Assembly (NCBI GenBank): GCA_032622095.1
Contig: CP136063.1
Span: forward strand, 9,219,814 to 9,283,813
Length of the DNA: 64,000 nucleotides
Direction of reading: 5' to 3'
From: Siphonodentalium dalli
Taxonomy: Eukaryota; Mollusca; Scaphopoda; Gadilida; Siphonodentaliidae
Under the pieces are notes generated by a model. It made no database searches, had not been told where the DNA came from, and saw only the letters and a program-made list of their open reading frames with translations. Of this stretch, positions 23,721 to 37,650 are shown piece by piece. Both the position numbers and the translations under genes were made by a program. Each line of letters opens with the position of its first letter. The stretch's first letter is position 1.

Positions 23721-25306
23721 ACCCTACATGGTGTGTTAACTGTCATCCCGGGATGCTAGGTCTAATCTTAACCCTACATGGTGTGTTTACTGTCATCCCG
23801 GGATGCTAGGTCTAAAATTAACCATACATGGTGTGTTTACTGTTACCCCGGGATTCTAGGTCTAATCTTAACCCTACATGGTGTGTTAACTGTCATCCCG
23901 GGATGCTAGGTCTAATCTTAACCCTACATGGTGTGTTAACTGTCATCCCGGGATGCTAGGTCTAATCTTAACCCTACATGGTGTGTTACTGTCATCCCGG
24001 GATGCTAGGTCTAATCTTAACCCTACATGGTGTGTTTACTGTCACCCCGGGATGCTAGGTCTAATCTTAACCCTACATGGTGTGTTAACTGTCATCCCGG
24101 GATGCTAGGTCTAATCTTAACCCTACATGGTGTGTTAACTGTCATCCCGGGATGCTAGGTCTAATCTTAACCCTACATGGTGTGTTAACTGTCACCCCGG
24201 GATGCTAGGTCTAATCTTAACCCTACATGGTGTCTTAACTGTCTTCCCGGGATGCTAGGTCTAATCTTAACCCTACATGGTGTCTTTATTGTCATCCCGG
24301 GATGCTAGGTCTAATCTTAACCCTACATGGTGTGTTTACTGTCATCCCGGGATGCTAGGTCTAATCTTAACCCTACATGGTGTGTTTACTGTCATCCCGG
24401 GATGCTAGGTCTAATCTTAACCCTACATGGTGTGTTAACTGTCATCCCGGGATGCTAGGTCTAATCTTAACACTACATGGTGTGTTAACTGTCATCCCGG
24501 GATGCTAGGTCTAATCTTAACCCTACATGGTGTGTTGACTGTCATCCCGGGATGCTAGATCTAATCTTAACACTACATGGTGTGTTAACTGTCATCCCGG
24601 GATGCTAGGTCTAATATTAACCCTACATGGTGTGTTAACTGTCATCCCGGGATGCTAGGTCTAATCTTAACCCTACATGGTGTGTTTACTGTCATCCCGG
24701 GATGCTAGGTCTAATCTTAACCCTACATGGTGTGTTAACTGTCATCCCGGGATGCTAGGTCTAACCTTAACCCTACATGGTGTGTTAACTGTCATCCCGG
24801 GATGCTAGGTCTAATCTTAACCCTACATGGTGTGTTAACTGTCATCCCGGGATGCTAGGTCTAGTCTTAACCCTACATGGTGTGTTTACTGTCATCCCGG
24901 GATGCTAGGTCTAATCTTAACCCTACATGGTGTGTTTACTGTCATTCCGGGATGCTAGGTCTAATCTTAACCCTACATGGTGTGGTTACTGTCATCCCGG
25001 GATGCTAGGTCTAATCTTAACCCTACATGGTGTGTTAACTGTCATCCCGGGATGCTAGGTCTAATCTTAACCCTACATGGTGTGTTTACTGTCATCCCTG
25101 GATGCTAGGTCTAATCTTAACCCTACATGGTGTGTTTACTGCCATCCCGGGATGCTAGGTCTAATCTTAACCCTACATGGTATGTTAACTGTCATCCCGG
25201 GATGCTAGGTCTAATCTTAACCCTATATGGTGTGTTTACTGTCATCCCGGGATGCTAGGTGTGATTTTAACCCTATATGGTGTGTTTACTGTCATCCCGG
25301 GATGCT

Positions 25307-25406
25307 AGGTGTGATATTAACCATACAGGATGTGTTAACTGTCATCCCGGGATGCTAGGTGTGATATTAACCATACAGGATGTGTTAACTGTCATCCCGG
25401 GATGCT
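25307..25406 (+). repeat. HOR-2 doublet 2
   Basis: Same doublet, preceded by two monomers ending CTATATGG. The next copy is 1948 bp downstream, within a near-identical unit. Confidence 0.87.
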
Positions 25407-27254
25407 AGGTCTAATCTTAACCCTACATGGTGTGTTACTGTCATCCCGGGATGCTAGGTCTAATCTTAACCCTACATGGTGTGTTTACTGTCACCCCGGG
25501 ATGCTAGGTCTAATCTTAACCCTACATGGTGTGTTTACTGTCATCCCGGGATGCTAGGTCTAATCTTAACCATACATGGTGTGTTTACTGTCATCCCGGG
25601 ATGCTAGGTCTAATCTTAACCCTACATGGTGTGTTTACTGTCATCCCGGGATGCTAGATCTAATCTTAACCCTACATGGTGTGTTAACTGTCATCCCGGG
25701 ATGCTAGGTCTAATCTTAACCCTACATGGTGTGTTTACTGTCATCCCGGGATGCTAGGTCTAAAATTAACCATACATGGTGTGTTTACTGTTACCCCGGG
25801 ATTCTAGGTCTAATCTTAACCCTACATGGTGTGTTAACTGTCATCCCGGGATGCTAGGTCTAATCTTAACCCTACATGGTGTGTTAACTGTCATCCCGGG
25901 ATGCTAGGTCTAATCTTAACCCTACATGGTGTGTTACTGTCATCCCGGGATGCTAGGTCTAATCTTAACCCTACATGGTGTGTTTACTGTCACCCCGGGA
26001 TGCTAGGTCTAATCTTAACCCTACATGGTGTGTTAACTGTCATCCCGGGATGCTAGGTCTAATCTTAACCCTACATGGTGTGTTAACTGTCATCCCGGGA
26101 TGCTAGGTCTAATCTTAACCCTACATGGTGTGTTAACTGTCACCCCGGGATGCTAGGTCTAATCTTAACCCTACATGGTGTCTTAACTGTCTTCCCGGGA
26201 TGCTAGGTCTAATCTTAACCCTACATGGTGTCTTTATTGTCATCCCGGGATGCTAGGTCTAATCTTAACCCTACATGGTGTGTTTACTGTCATCCCGGGA
26301 TGCTAGGTCTAATCTTAACCCTACATGGTGTGTTTACTGTCATCCCGGGATGCTAGGTCTAATCTTAACCCTACATGGTGTGTTAACTGTCATCCCGGGA
26401 TGCTAGGTCTAATCTTAACACTACATGGTGTGTTAACTGTCATCCCGGGATGCTAGGTCTAATCTTAACCCTACATGGTGTGTTGACTGTCATCCCGGGA
26501 TGCTAGATCTAATCTTAACACTACATGGTGTGTTAACTGTCATCCCGGGATGCTAGGTCTAATATTAACCCTACATGGTGTGTTAACTGTCATCCCGGGA
26601 TGCTAGGTCTAATCTTAACCCTACATGGTGTGTTTACTGTCATCCCGGGATGCTAGGTCTAATCTTAACCCTACATGGTGTGTTAACTGTCATCCCGGGA
26701 TGCTAGGTCTAACCTTAACCCTACATGGTGTGTTAACTGTCATCCCGGGATGCTAGGTCTAATCTTAACCCTACATGGTGTGTTAACTGTCATCCCGGGA
26801 TGCTAGGTCTAGTCTTAACCCTACATGGTGTGTTTACTGTCATCCCGGGATGCTAGGTCTAATCTTAACCCTACATGGTGTGTTTACTGTCATTCCGGGA
26901 TGCTAGGTCTAATCTTAACCCTACATGGTGTGGTTACTGTCATCCCGGGATGCTAGGTCTAATCTTAACCCTACATGGTGTGTTAACTGTCATCCCGGGA
27001 TGCTAGGTCTAATCTTAACCCTACATGGTGTGTTTACTGTCATCCCTGGATGCTAGGTCTAATCTTAACCCTACATGGTGTGTTTACTGCCATCCCGGGA
27101 TGCTAGGTCTAATCTTAACCCTACATGGTATGTTAACTGTCATCCCGGGATGCTAGGTCTAATCTTAACCCTATATGGTGTGTTTACTGTCATCCCGGGA
27201 TGCTAGGTGTGATTTTAACCCTATATGGTGTGTTTACTGTCATCCCGGGATGCT

Positions 27255-27354
27255 AGGTGTGATATTAACCATACAGGATGTGTTAACTGTCATCCCGGGA
27301 TGCTAGGTGTGATATTAACCATACAGGATGTGTTAACTGTCATCCCGGGATGCT
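27255..27354 (+). repeat. HOR-2 doublet 3
   Basis: Same doublet and same CTATATGG-ending pair upstream as doublet 2, so these two are the closest pair. Confidence 0.87.
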
Positions 27355-27830
27355 AGGTCTAATCTTAACCCTACATGGTGTGTTACTGTCATCCCGGGAT
27401 GCTAGGTCTAATCTTAACCCTACATGGTGTGTTTACTGTCACCCCGGGATGCTAGGTCTAATCTTAACCCTACATGGTGTGTTAACTGTCATCCTGGGAT
27501 GCTAGGTCTAATCTTAACCCTACATGGTGTGTTAACTGTCATCCCGGGATGCTAGGTCTAATCTTAACCCTACATGGTGTGTTTACTGTCATCCCGGGAT
27601 GCTAGGTCTAATCTTAACCCTACATGGTGTGTTAACTGTCATCCCGGGATGCTAGGTGTAATCTTAACCCTACATGGTGTGTTAACTGTCATCCCGGGAT
27701 GCTAGGTCTAATCTTACCCCTACATGGTGTGTTTACTGTCATCCCGGGATGCTAGGTCTAATCTTAACCCTCTATGGTGTGTTAACTGTCATCCCGGGAT
27801 GCTAGGTCTAATCTTAACCCTACATGGTGT
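27255..27830 (+). repeat. Block repeated at 29953-30528 (offset 2698 bp)
   Basis: The doublet and the following monomers with ATCCTGGGATG, ATCTTACCCCTAC and CCCTCTATGG are shared between the two places. The copies diverge after about 27880/30578. Confidence 0.8.
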
Positions 27831-29952
27831 GTTAACTGTCATCCCGGGATGCTAGGTCTAATCTTAACCCTACATGGTGTGTTAACTGTCACCCCGGGAT
27901 GCTAGGTCTAATCTTAACCCTACATGGTGTGTTAACTGTCATCCCGGGATGCTAGGTCTAATCTTAACCCTACATGGTGTGTTTACTGTCATCCCGGGAT
28001 GCTAGGTCTAATCTTAACCCTACATGGTGTGTTTTCTGTCATCCCGGGATGCTAGGTCTAATATTAACCCTACATGGTGTGTTTACTGTCATCCCTGGAT
28101 GCTAGGTCTAATCTTATATCTACATGGTGTGTTTACTGTCATCCCGGGATGCTAGGTCTAATCTTAACCCTACATGGTGTGTTTACTGTCATCCCGGGAT
28201 GCTAGGTCTAATCTTAACCCTACATGGTGTGTTTACTGTCATCCCGGGATGCTAGGTCTAATCTTAACCATACATGGTGTGTTTACTGTCATCCCGGGAT
28301 GCTAGGTCTAATCTTAACCCTACATGGTGTGTTTACTGTCATCCCGGGATGCTAGATCTAATCTTAACCCTACATGGTGTGTTAACTGTCATCCCGGGAT
28401 GCTAGGTCTAATCTTAACCCTACATGGTGTGTTTACTGTCATCCCGGGATGCTAGGTCTAATCTTAACCATACATGGTGTGTTTACTGTTACCCCGGGAT
28501 TCTAGGTCTAATCTTAACCCTACATGGTGTGTTAACTGTCATCCCGGGATGCTAGGTCTAATCTTAACCCTACATGGTGTGTTTACTGTCATCCCGGGAT
28601 GCTAGGTCTAATCTTAACCCTACATGGTGTGTTACTGTCATCCCGGGATGCTAGGTCTAATCTTAACCCTACATGGTGTGTTTACTGTCACCCCGGGATG
28701 CTAGGTCTAATCTTAACCCTACATGGTGTGTTAACTGTCATCCCGGGATGCTAGGTCTAATCTTAACCCTACATGGTGTGTTAACTGTCATCCCGGGATG
28801 CTAGGTCTAATCTTAACCCTACATGGTGTGTTAACTGTCACCCCGGGATGCTAGGTCTAATCTTAACCCTACATGGTGTCTTAACTGTCATCCCGGGATG
28901 CTAGGTCTAATCTTAACCCTACATGGTGTGTTTACTGTCATCCCGGGATGCTAGGTCTAATCTTAACCCTACATGGTGTGTTTACTGTCATCCCGGGATG
29001 CTAGGTCTAATCTTAACCCTACATGGTGTGTTTACTGTCATCCCGGGATGCTAGGTTTAATCTTAACCCTACATGGTGTGTTAACTGTCATCCCGGGATG
29101 CTAGGTCTAATCTTAACACTACATGGTGTGTTAACTGTCATCCCGGGATGCTAGGTCTAATCTTAACCCTACATGGTGTGTTGACTGTCATCCCGGGATG
29201 CTAGATCTAATCTTAACACTACATGGTGTGTTAACTGTCATCCCGGGATGCTAGGTCTAATATTAACCCTACATGGTGTGTTAACTGTCATCCCGGGATG
29301 CTAGGTCTAATCTTAACCCTACATGGTGTGTTTACTGTCATGCCGGGATGCTAGGTCTAATCTTAACCCTACATGGTGTGTTAACTGTCATCCCGGGATG
29401 CTAGGTCTAACCTTAACCCTACATGGTGTGTTAACTGTCATCCCGGGATGCTAGGTCTAATCTTAACCCTACATGGTGTGTTAACTGTCATCCCGGGATG
29501 CTAGGTCTAGTCTTAACCCTACATGGTGTGTTTACTGTCATCCCGGGATGCTAGGTCTAATCTTAACCCTACATGGTGTGTTTACTGTCATCCCGGGATG
29601 CTAGGTCTAATCTTAACCCTACATGGTGTGGTTACTGTCATCTCGGGATGCTAGGTCTAATCTTAACCCTACATGGTGTGTTAACTGTCATCCCGGGATG
29701 CTAGGTCTAATCTTAACCCTACATGGTGTGTTTACTGTCATCCCTGGATGCTAGGTCTAATCTTAACCCTACATGGTGTGTTTACTGCCATCCCGGGATG
29801 CTAGGTCTAATCTTAACCCTACATGGTATGTTAACTGTCATCCCGGGATGCTAGGTCTAATCTTAACCCTACATGGTGTGTTTACTGTCATCCCGGAATG
29901 CTAGGTGTGATTTTAACCCTATATGGTGTGTTTACTGTCATCCCGGGATGCT

Positions 29953-30052
29953 AGGTGTGATATTAACCATACAGGATGTGTTAACTGTCATCCCGGGATG
30001 CTAGGTGTGATATTAACCATACAGGATGTGTTAACTGTCATCCCGGGATGCT
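29953..30052 (+). repeat. HOR-2 doublet 4
   Basis: Same doublet. The upstream monomer has CCGGAATG. The downstream block matches that after doublet 3 at an offset of 2698 bp. Confidence 0.87.
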
Positions 30053-31101
30053 AGGTCTAATCTTAACCCTACATGGTGTGTTACTGTCATCCCGGGATGC
30101 TAGGTCTAATCTTAACCCTACATGGTGTGTTTACTGTCACCCCGGGATGCTAGGTCTAATCTTAACCCTACATGGTGTGTTAACTGTCATCCTGGGATGC
30201 TAGGTCTAATCTTAACCCTACATGGTGTGTTAACTGTCATCCCGGGATGCTAGGTCTAATCTTAACCCTACATGGTGTGTTTACTGTCATCCCGGGATGC
30301 TAGGTCTAATCTTAACCCTACATGGTGTGTTAACTGTCATCCCGGGATGCTAGGTGTAATCTTAACCCTACATGGTGTGTTAACTGTCATCCCGGGATGC
30401 TAGGTCTAATCTTACCCCTACATGGTGTGTTTACTGTCATCCCGGGATGCTAGGTCTAATCTTAACCCTCTATGGTGTGTTAACTGTCATCCCGGGATGC
30501 TAGGTCTAATCTTAACCCTACATGGTGTGTTAACTGTCATCCCGGGATGCTAGGTCTAATCTTAACCCTACATGGTGTGTTTACTGTCATCCCGGGATGC
30601 TAGGTCTAATCTTAACCCTACATGGTGTGTTAACTGTCATCCCGGGATGCTAGGTGTAATCTTAACCCTACATGGTGTGTTAACTGTCATCCCGGGATGC
30701 TAGATCTAATCTTAACCCTTCATGGTGTGTTAACTGTCATCCCGGGATGATAGGTGTAATCTTAACCCTACATGGTGTGTTAACTGTCATCCCGGGATGC
30801 TAGGTCTAATCTTAACCCTACATGGTGTGTTTACTGTCATCCCGGGATGCTAGGTCTAATCTTAACCCTACATGGTGTGTTTACTGTCATCCCTGGATGC
30901 TAGGTCTAATCTTAACCCTACATGGTGTGTTTACTGCCATCCCGGGATGCTAGGTCTAATCTTAACCCTACATGGTATGTTAACTGTCATCCAGGGATGC
31001 TAGGTCTAATCTTAACCCTACATGGTGTGTTTACTGTCATCCCGGGATGCTAGGTGTGATTTTAACCCTATATGGTGTGTTTACTGTCATCCCGGGATGC
31101 T

Positions 31102-31201
31102 AGGTGTGATATTAACCATACAGGATGTGTTAACTGTCATCCCGGGATGCTAGGTGTGATATTAACCATACAGGATGTGTTAACTGTCATCCCGAGATGC
31201 T
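31102..31201 (+). repeat. HOR-2 doublet 5
   Basis: Same doublet, only 1149 bp after doublet 4. The second monomer has CCCGAGATG, a private change. Confidence 0.86.
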
Positions 31202-31789
31202 AGGTCTAATCTTAACCCTACATGGTGTGTTACTGTCATCCCGGGATGCTAGGTCTAATCTTAACCCTACATGGTGTGTTTACTGTCACCCCGGGATGCT
31301 AGGTCTAATCTTAACCCTACATGGTGTGTTAACTGTCACCCCGGGATGCTAGGTCTAATCTTAACCCTACATGGTGTCTTAACTGTCATCCCGGGATGCT
31401 AGGTCTAATCTGAACCCTACATGGTGTGTTTACTGTCATCCCGGGTTGCTAGGTCTAATCTTAACCCTACATGGTGTGTTTACTGTCATCCCGGGATGCT
31501 AGGTCTAATCTTAACCCTACATGGTGTGTTTACTGTCATCCCGGGATGCTAGGTCTAATCTTAACCCTACATGGTGTGTTAACTGTCATCCCGGGATGCT
31601 AGGTCTAATCTTATCACTACATGGTGTGTTAACTGTCATCCCGGGATGCTAGGTCTAATCTTAACCCTACATGGTGTGTTGACTGTCATCCCGGGATGCT
31701 AGATCTAATCTTAACACTACATGGTGTGTTAACTGTCATCCCGGGATGCTAGGTCTAATCTTAACCCTACATGGTGTGTTAACTGTCAT

Positions 31790-32760
31790 CCCGGAATGCT
31801 AGGTCTAATCTTAACCCTACATGGTGTGTTAACTGTCATCCCGGGATGCTAGGTCTAATCTTAACCCTACATGGTGTGTTAACTGTCATCCCGGGATGCT
31901 AGGTCTAATCTTAACCCTACATGGTGTGTTAACTGTCATCCCGGGATGCTAGGTCTAATCTTAACCCTACATGGTGTGTTAACTGTCATCCCGGGATGCT
32001 AGGTCTAATCTTAACCCTACATGGTGTGTTTACTGTCATCCCGGGATGCTAGGTCTAATCTTAACCCTACATGGTGTGTTTACTGTCATCCCGGGATGCT
32101 AGGTCTAATCTTAACCATACATGGTGTGTTAACTGTCATCCCGGGATGCTAGGTCTAATCTTAACCCTACATGGTGTGTTAACTGTCATCCCGGGATGCT
32201 AGGTCTAATCTTAACCCTACATGGTGTGTTTACTGTCATCCCGGGATGCTAGGTCTAATCTTAACCCTACATGGTGTGTTAACTGTCATCCCGAGATGCT
32301 AGGTCTAATCTTAACCCTACATGGTGTGTTAACTGTCATCCCGGGATGCTAGATCTAATCTTAACCCTACATGGTGTGTTAACTGTCATCCCGGGATGCT
32401 AGGTGTAATCTTAACCCTACATGGTGTGTTAACTGTCATCCCGGGATGCTAGGTCTAATCTTAACCCTACATGGTGTGTTAACTGTCATCCCGGGATGCT
32501 AGGTCTAATCTTAACCCTACATGGTATGTTAACTGTCATCCCGGGATGCTATGTCTAATCTTAACCCTACATGGTGTGTTAACTGTCATCCCGGGATGCT
32601 AGGTCTAATCTTAACCCTACATGGTGTGTTTACTGTCATCCCGGGATGCTAGGTCTAATCTTAACCCTACATGGTGTGTTTAATGTCATCCCGGGATGCT
32701 AGGTCTAATCTTAACCCTACATGGTGTGTTTACTGTCATCCCGGGATGCTAGGTCTAATC
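31790..32760 (+). repeat. Low-marker monomers between HOR-2 and HOR-1
   Basis: About 20 near-consensus monomers follow, with only common variants (TAGATCTAAT, GGTGTAATC, GGTATGTTAAC with CTATGTC near 32525). No doublet, 49-bp monomer or TGTGATTTTAAC module is present. It resembles the plain stretch at 38.9-40.3 kb. Confidence 0.55.
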
Positions 32761-32769
32761 TTAACCCTA

Positions 32770-35700
32770 CATGGTGTGTTAACTGTCATCCCGGGATGCT
32801 AGGTCTAATCTTAACACTACATGGTGTGTTAACTGTCATCCCGGGATGCTAGGTCTAATCTTAACCCTACATGGGGTGTTGACAGTCATCCCGGGATGCT
32901 AGATCTAATCTTAACACTACATGGTGTGTTAACTGTCATCCCGGGATGCTAGGTCTAATCTTAACCCTACATGGTGTGTTAACTGTCATCCCGGGATGCT
33001 AGGTCTAATCTTAACACTACATGGTGTGTTAACTGTCATCCCGGGATGCTAGGACTAATCTTAACCCTACATGGTGTGTTAACTGTCATCCCGGGATGCT
33101 AGGTCTAATCTTAACCCTACATGGTGTGTTAACTGTCATCCCGGGATGCTAGGTCTAATCTTAACCCTACATGGTGTGTTAACTGCCATCCCGGGATGCT
33201 AGGTCTAATCTTAACCCTACATGGTGTGTTAACTGTCATCCCGGGATGCTAGGTCTAATCTTAACCCTACATGGTGTGTTAACTGTCATCCCGGGATGCT
33301 AGGTCTAATCTTAACCCTACATGGTGTGTTAATTGTCAACCCGGGATGCTAGGTCTAATCTTAACCCTACATGGTGTGTTAACTGTCATCCCGGGATGCT
33401 AGGTCTAATCTTAACCCTACATGGTGTGTTTACTGTCATCCCGTGATGCTAGTCTAATCTTAACCCTACATGGTGTGTTAACTGTCATCCCGGGATGCTA
33501 TGTCTAATCTTAACCCTACATGGTGTGTTTACTGTCATCCCGGGATGCTAGGTCTAATCTTAACCCTACATGGTGTGTTAACTGTCATCCCGGGATGCTA
33601 GGTATAATCTTAACCCTACATGGTGTGTTAACTGTCATCCCGGGATGCTAGGTCTAATCTTAACCCTACATGGTGTGTTAACTGTCATCCCGGGATGCTA
33701 GGTCTAATCTTAACCCTACATGGTGTGTTAACTGTCATCCCGGGATGCTAGGTCTAATCTTAACCCTACATGGTGTGTTAACTGTCATCCCGGGATGCTA
33801 GGTCTAATCTTAACCCTACATGGTGTGTTTACTGTCATCCCGGGATGCTATGTCTAATCTTAACACTATATGGTGTGTTAACTGTCATCCCGGGATGCCA
33901 GGTCTAATCTTAACCCTACATGGTGTGTTAACTGTCATCCCGGGGTGCTAGGTCTAATCTTAACCCTACATGGTGTGTTAACTGTCATCCCGGGATGTTA
34001 GGTCTAATCTTAACCCTACATGGTGTGTTAACTGTCATCCCGGGATGCTAGGTCTAATCTTAACCCTACATGGTGTGTTAACTGTCATCCCGGGATGCTA
34101 GGTCTAATCTTAACCCTACATGGTGTGTTAACTGTCATCCCGGGATGCTAGGTCTAATCTTAACCCTACATGGTGTGTTAACTGTCATCCCGGGATGCTA
34201 GGTCTAATCTTAACCCTACATGGTGTGTTAACTGTCATCCCGGGATGCTAGGTCTAATCTTAACCCTACATGGTGTGTTAACTGTCATACCGGGATGCTA
34301 GGTCTAATCTTAACCCTACATGGTGTGTTAACTGTCATCCCGGGATGCTAGGTCTAATCTTAACCCTACACGGTGTGTTAACTGTCATCCCGGGATGCTA
34401 GGTCTAATCTTAACCCTACATGGTGTGTTAACTGTCACCCCGGGATGCTAGGTCTAATCTTAACCCTACATGGTGTGTTAACTGTCATCCCGGGATGCTA
34501 GGTCTAATCTTAACCCTACATGGTGTGTTTACTGTCATCCCGGGATGCTAGGTCTAATCTTAACCCTACATGGTGTGTTTACTGTCATCCCGGGATGCTA
34601 GGTCTAATCTTAACCCTACATGGTGTGTTTACTGTCATCCCTGGATGCTAGGTCTAATCTTAACTCTACATGGTGTGTTTACTGTCATCCCGGGATGCTA
34701 GGTCTAATCTTAACCCTACATGGTGTGTTTACTGTCATCCCGGGATGCTAGGTCTAATCTTAACCCTACATGGTGTGTTTACTGTCATCCCGGGATGCTA
34801 GGTCTAATCTTAACCATACATGGTGTGTTTACTGTCATCCCGGGATGCTAGGTCTAATCTTAACCCTACATGGTGTGTTAACTGTCATCCCGGGATGCTA
34901 GGTCTAATCTTAACCCTACATGGTGTGTTTACTGTCATCCCGGGATGCTAGGTCTAATCTTAACCCTACATGGTGTGTTTACTGTCATCCCTGGATGCTA
35001 GGTCTAATCTTAACCCTACATGGTGTGTTTACTGTCATCCCGGGATGCTAGGTCTAATCTTAACCCTACATGGTGTGTTTACTGTCATCCCGGGATGCTA
35101 GGTCTAATCTTAACCCTACATGGTGTGTTTACTGTCATCCCGGGATGCTAGGTCTAATCTTAACCATACATGGTGTGTTTACTGTCATCCCGGGATGCTA
35201 GGTCTAATCTTAACCCTACATGGTGTGTTTACTGTCATCCCGGGATGCTAGATCTAATCTTAACCCTACATGGTGTGTTAACTGTCATCCCGGGATGCTA
35301 GGTCTAATCTTAACCCTACATGGTGTGTTTACTGTCATCCCGGGATGCTAGGTCTAATCTTAACCATACATGGTGTGTTTACTGTCACCCCGGGATGATA
35401 GGTCTAATCTTAACCCTACATGGTGTGTTAACTGTCATCCCGGGATGCTAGGTCTAATCTTAACCCTACATGGTGTGTTAACTGTCATCCCGGGATGCTA
35501 GGTCTAATCTTAACCCTACATGGTGTGTTACTGTCATCCCGGGATGCTAGGTCTAATCTTAACCCTACATGGTGTGTTTACTGTCACCCCGGGATGCTAG
35601 GTCTAATCTTAACCCTACATGGTGTGTTAACTGTCATCCCGGGATGCTAGGTCTAATCTTAACCCTACATGGTGTGTTAACTGTCATCCCGGGATGCTAG

Positions 35701-37650
35701 GTCTAATCTTAACCCTACATGGTGTGTTTACTGTCATCCCGGGATGCTAGGTCTAATCTTAACCCTACATGGTGTGTTAACTGTCATCCCGGGATGCTAG
35801 GTCTAATCTTAACACTACATGGTGTGTTAACTGTCATCCCGGGATGCTAGGTCTAATCTTAACCCTACATGGGGTGTTGACAGTCATCCCGGGATGCTAG
35901 ATCTAATCTTAACACTACATGGTGTGTTAACTGTCATCCCGGGATGCTAGGTCTAATCTTAACCCTACATGGTGTGTTAACTGTCATCCCGGGATGCTAG
36001 GTCTAATCTTAACACTACATGGTGTGTTAACTGTCATCCCGGGATGCTAGGACTAATCTTAACCCTACATGGTGTGTTAACTGTCATCCCGGGATGCTAG
36101 GTCTAATCTTAACCCTACATGGTGTGTTAACTGTCATCCCGGGATGCTAGGTCTAATCTTAACCCTACATGGTGTGTTAACTGCCATCCCGGGATGCTAG
36201 GTCTAATCTTAACCCTACATGGTGTGTTAACTGTCATCCCGGGATGCTAGGTCTAATCTTAACCCTACATGGTGTGTTAACTGTCATCCCGGGATGCTAG
36301 GTCTAATCTTAACCCTACATGGTGTGTTAATTGTCAACCCGCGATGCTAGGTCTAATCTTAACCCTACATGGTGTGTTAACTGTCATCCCGGGATGCTAG
36401 GTCTAATCTTAACCCTACATGGTGTGTTTACTGTCATCCCGTGATGCTAGTCTAATCTTAACCCTACATGGTGTGTTAACTGTCATCCCGGGATGCTATG
36501 TCTAATCTTAACCCTACATGGTGTGTTTACTGTCATCCCGGGATGCTAGGTCTAATCTTAACCCTACATGGTGTGTTAACTGTCATCCCGGGATGCTAGG
36601 TATAATCTTAACCCTACATGGTGTGTTAACTGTCATCCCGGGATGCTAGGTCTAATCTTAACCCTACATGGTGTGTTAACTGTCATCCCGGGATGCTAGT
36701 TCTAATCTTAACCCTACATGGTGTGTTAACTGTCATCCCGGGATGCTAGGTCTAATCTTAACCCTACATGGTGTGTTAACTGTCATCCCGGGATGCTAGG
36801 TCTAATCTTAACCCTACATGGTGTGTTTACTGTCATCCCGGGATGCTATGTCTAATCTTAACACTATATGGTGTGTTAACTGTCATCCCGGGATGCCAGG
36901 TCTAATCTTAACCCTACATGGTGTGTTAACTGTCATCCCGGGGTGCTAGGTCTAATCTTAACCCTACATGGTGTGTTAACTGTCATCCCGGGATGTTAGG
37001 TCTAATCTTAACCCTACATGGTGTGTTAACTGTCATCCCGGGATGCTAGGTCTAAGCTTAACCCTACATGGTGTATTAACTGTCATCCCGGGATGCTAGG
37101 TCTAATCTTAACCCTACATGGTGTGTTAACTGTCATCCCGGGATGCTAGGTCTAATCTTAACCCTACATGGTGTGTTAACTGTCATCCCGGGATGCTAGG
37201 TCTAATCTTAACCCTACATGGTGTGTTAACTGTCATCCCGGGATGCTAGGTCTAATCTTAACCCTACATGGTGTGTTAACTGTCATACCGGGATGCTAGG
37301 TCTAATCTTAACCCTACATGGTGTGTTAACTGTCATCCCGGGATGCTAGGTCTAATCTTAACCCTACACGGTGTGTTAACTGTCATCCCGGGATGCTAGG
37401 TCTAATCTTAACCCTACATGGTGTGTTAACTGTCACCCCGGGATGCTAGGTCTAATCTTAACCCTACATGGTGTGTTAACTGTCATCCCGGGATGCTAGG
37501 TCTAATCTTAACCCTACATGGTGTGTTTACTGTCATCCCGGGATGCTAGGTCTAATCTTAACCCTACATGGTGTGTTTACTGTCATCCCGGGATGCTAGG
37601 TCTAATCTTAACCCTACATGGTGTGTTTACTGTCATCCCTGGATGCTAGG
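32770..37650 (+). repeat. 2998-bp composite HOR duplication
   Basis: Markers at 32869, 33181 (CTGCCATCC), 33331 (AATTGTCAAC), 33441, 34281 (CATACCGGG) and 34641 (CCCTGG) recur 2998 bp downstream. Private changes in the right copy include ACCCGCGATG near 36340, CTAGTTCTAATC near 36697 and GTGTATTAAC near 37073. After 34641 the left copy contains an extra 350 bp. Confidence 0.85.
34621..35320 (+). repeat. 350-bp tandem duplication (7 monomers)
   Basis: A CCCTGG monomer (34641 and 34991) and a TTAACCATACATGG monomer (near 34811 and 35161) occur twice here but once in the 2998-bp paralogue at 37639. The offset between paralogues falls from 2998 to 2648 bp across this point. Confidence 0.8.

Larger units (their letters stand above)
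23544..27480 (+). repeat. 1948-bp tandem HOR duplication
   Basis: Bases from about 23544 and from about 25492 run in parallel at an offset of 1948 bp through the AAAATTAACC, GTCTTCCCGGG, TGTCTTTATTG, CTAGTCTTAACC, CATTCCGGG and GTGGTTACTG markers and the doublet. Left breakpoint: TCATCCCGG at 23541 against TCACCCCGG at 25491. Right breakpoint: near 25530 against 27480. I noticed no mismatch inside the unit. It holds 39 monomers, two of them 49 bp. Confidence 0.82.
22920..31790 (+). repeat. HOR-2 domain B
   Basis: This domain carries four doublets (25307, 27255, 29953 and 31102) and seven of the 49-bp GTGTTACTG monomers (near 23979, 25427, 25925, 27384, 28623, 30073 and 31223). A rare TTATATCTACATGG variant near 23070, 23470 and 28115 and a TCTAAAATTAACC variant at 23811 and 25759 let individual units be matched. 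Spacings between doublets are 1948, 2698 and 1149 bp. Confidence 0.78.
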
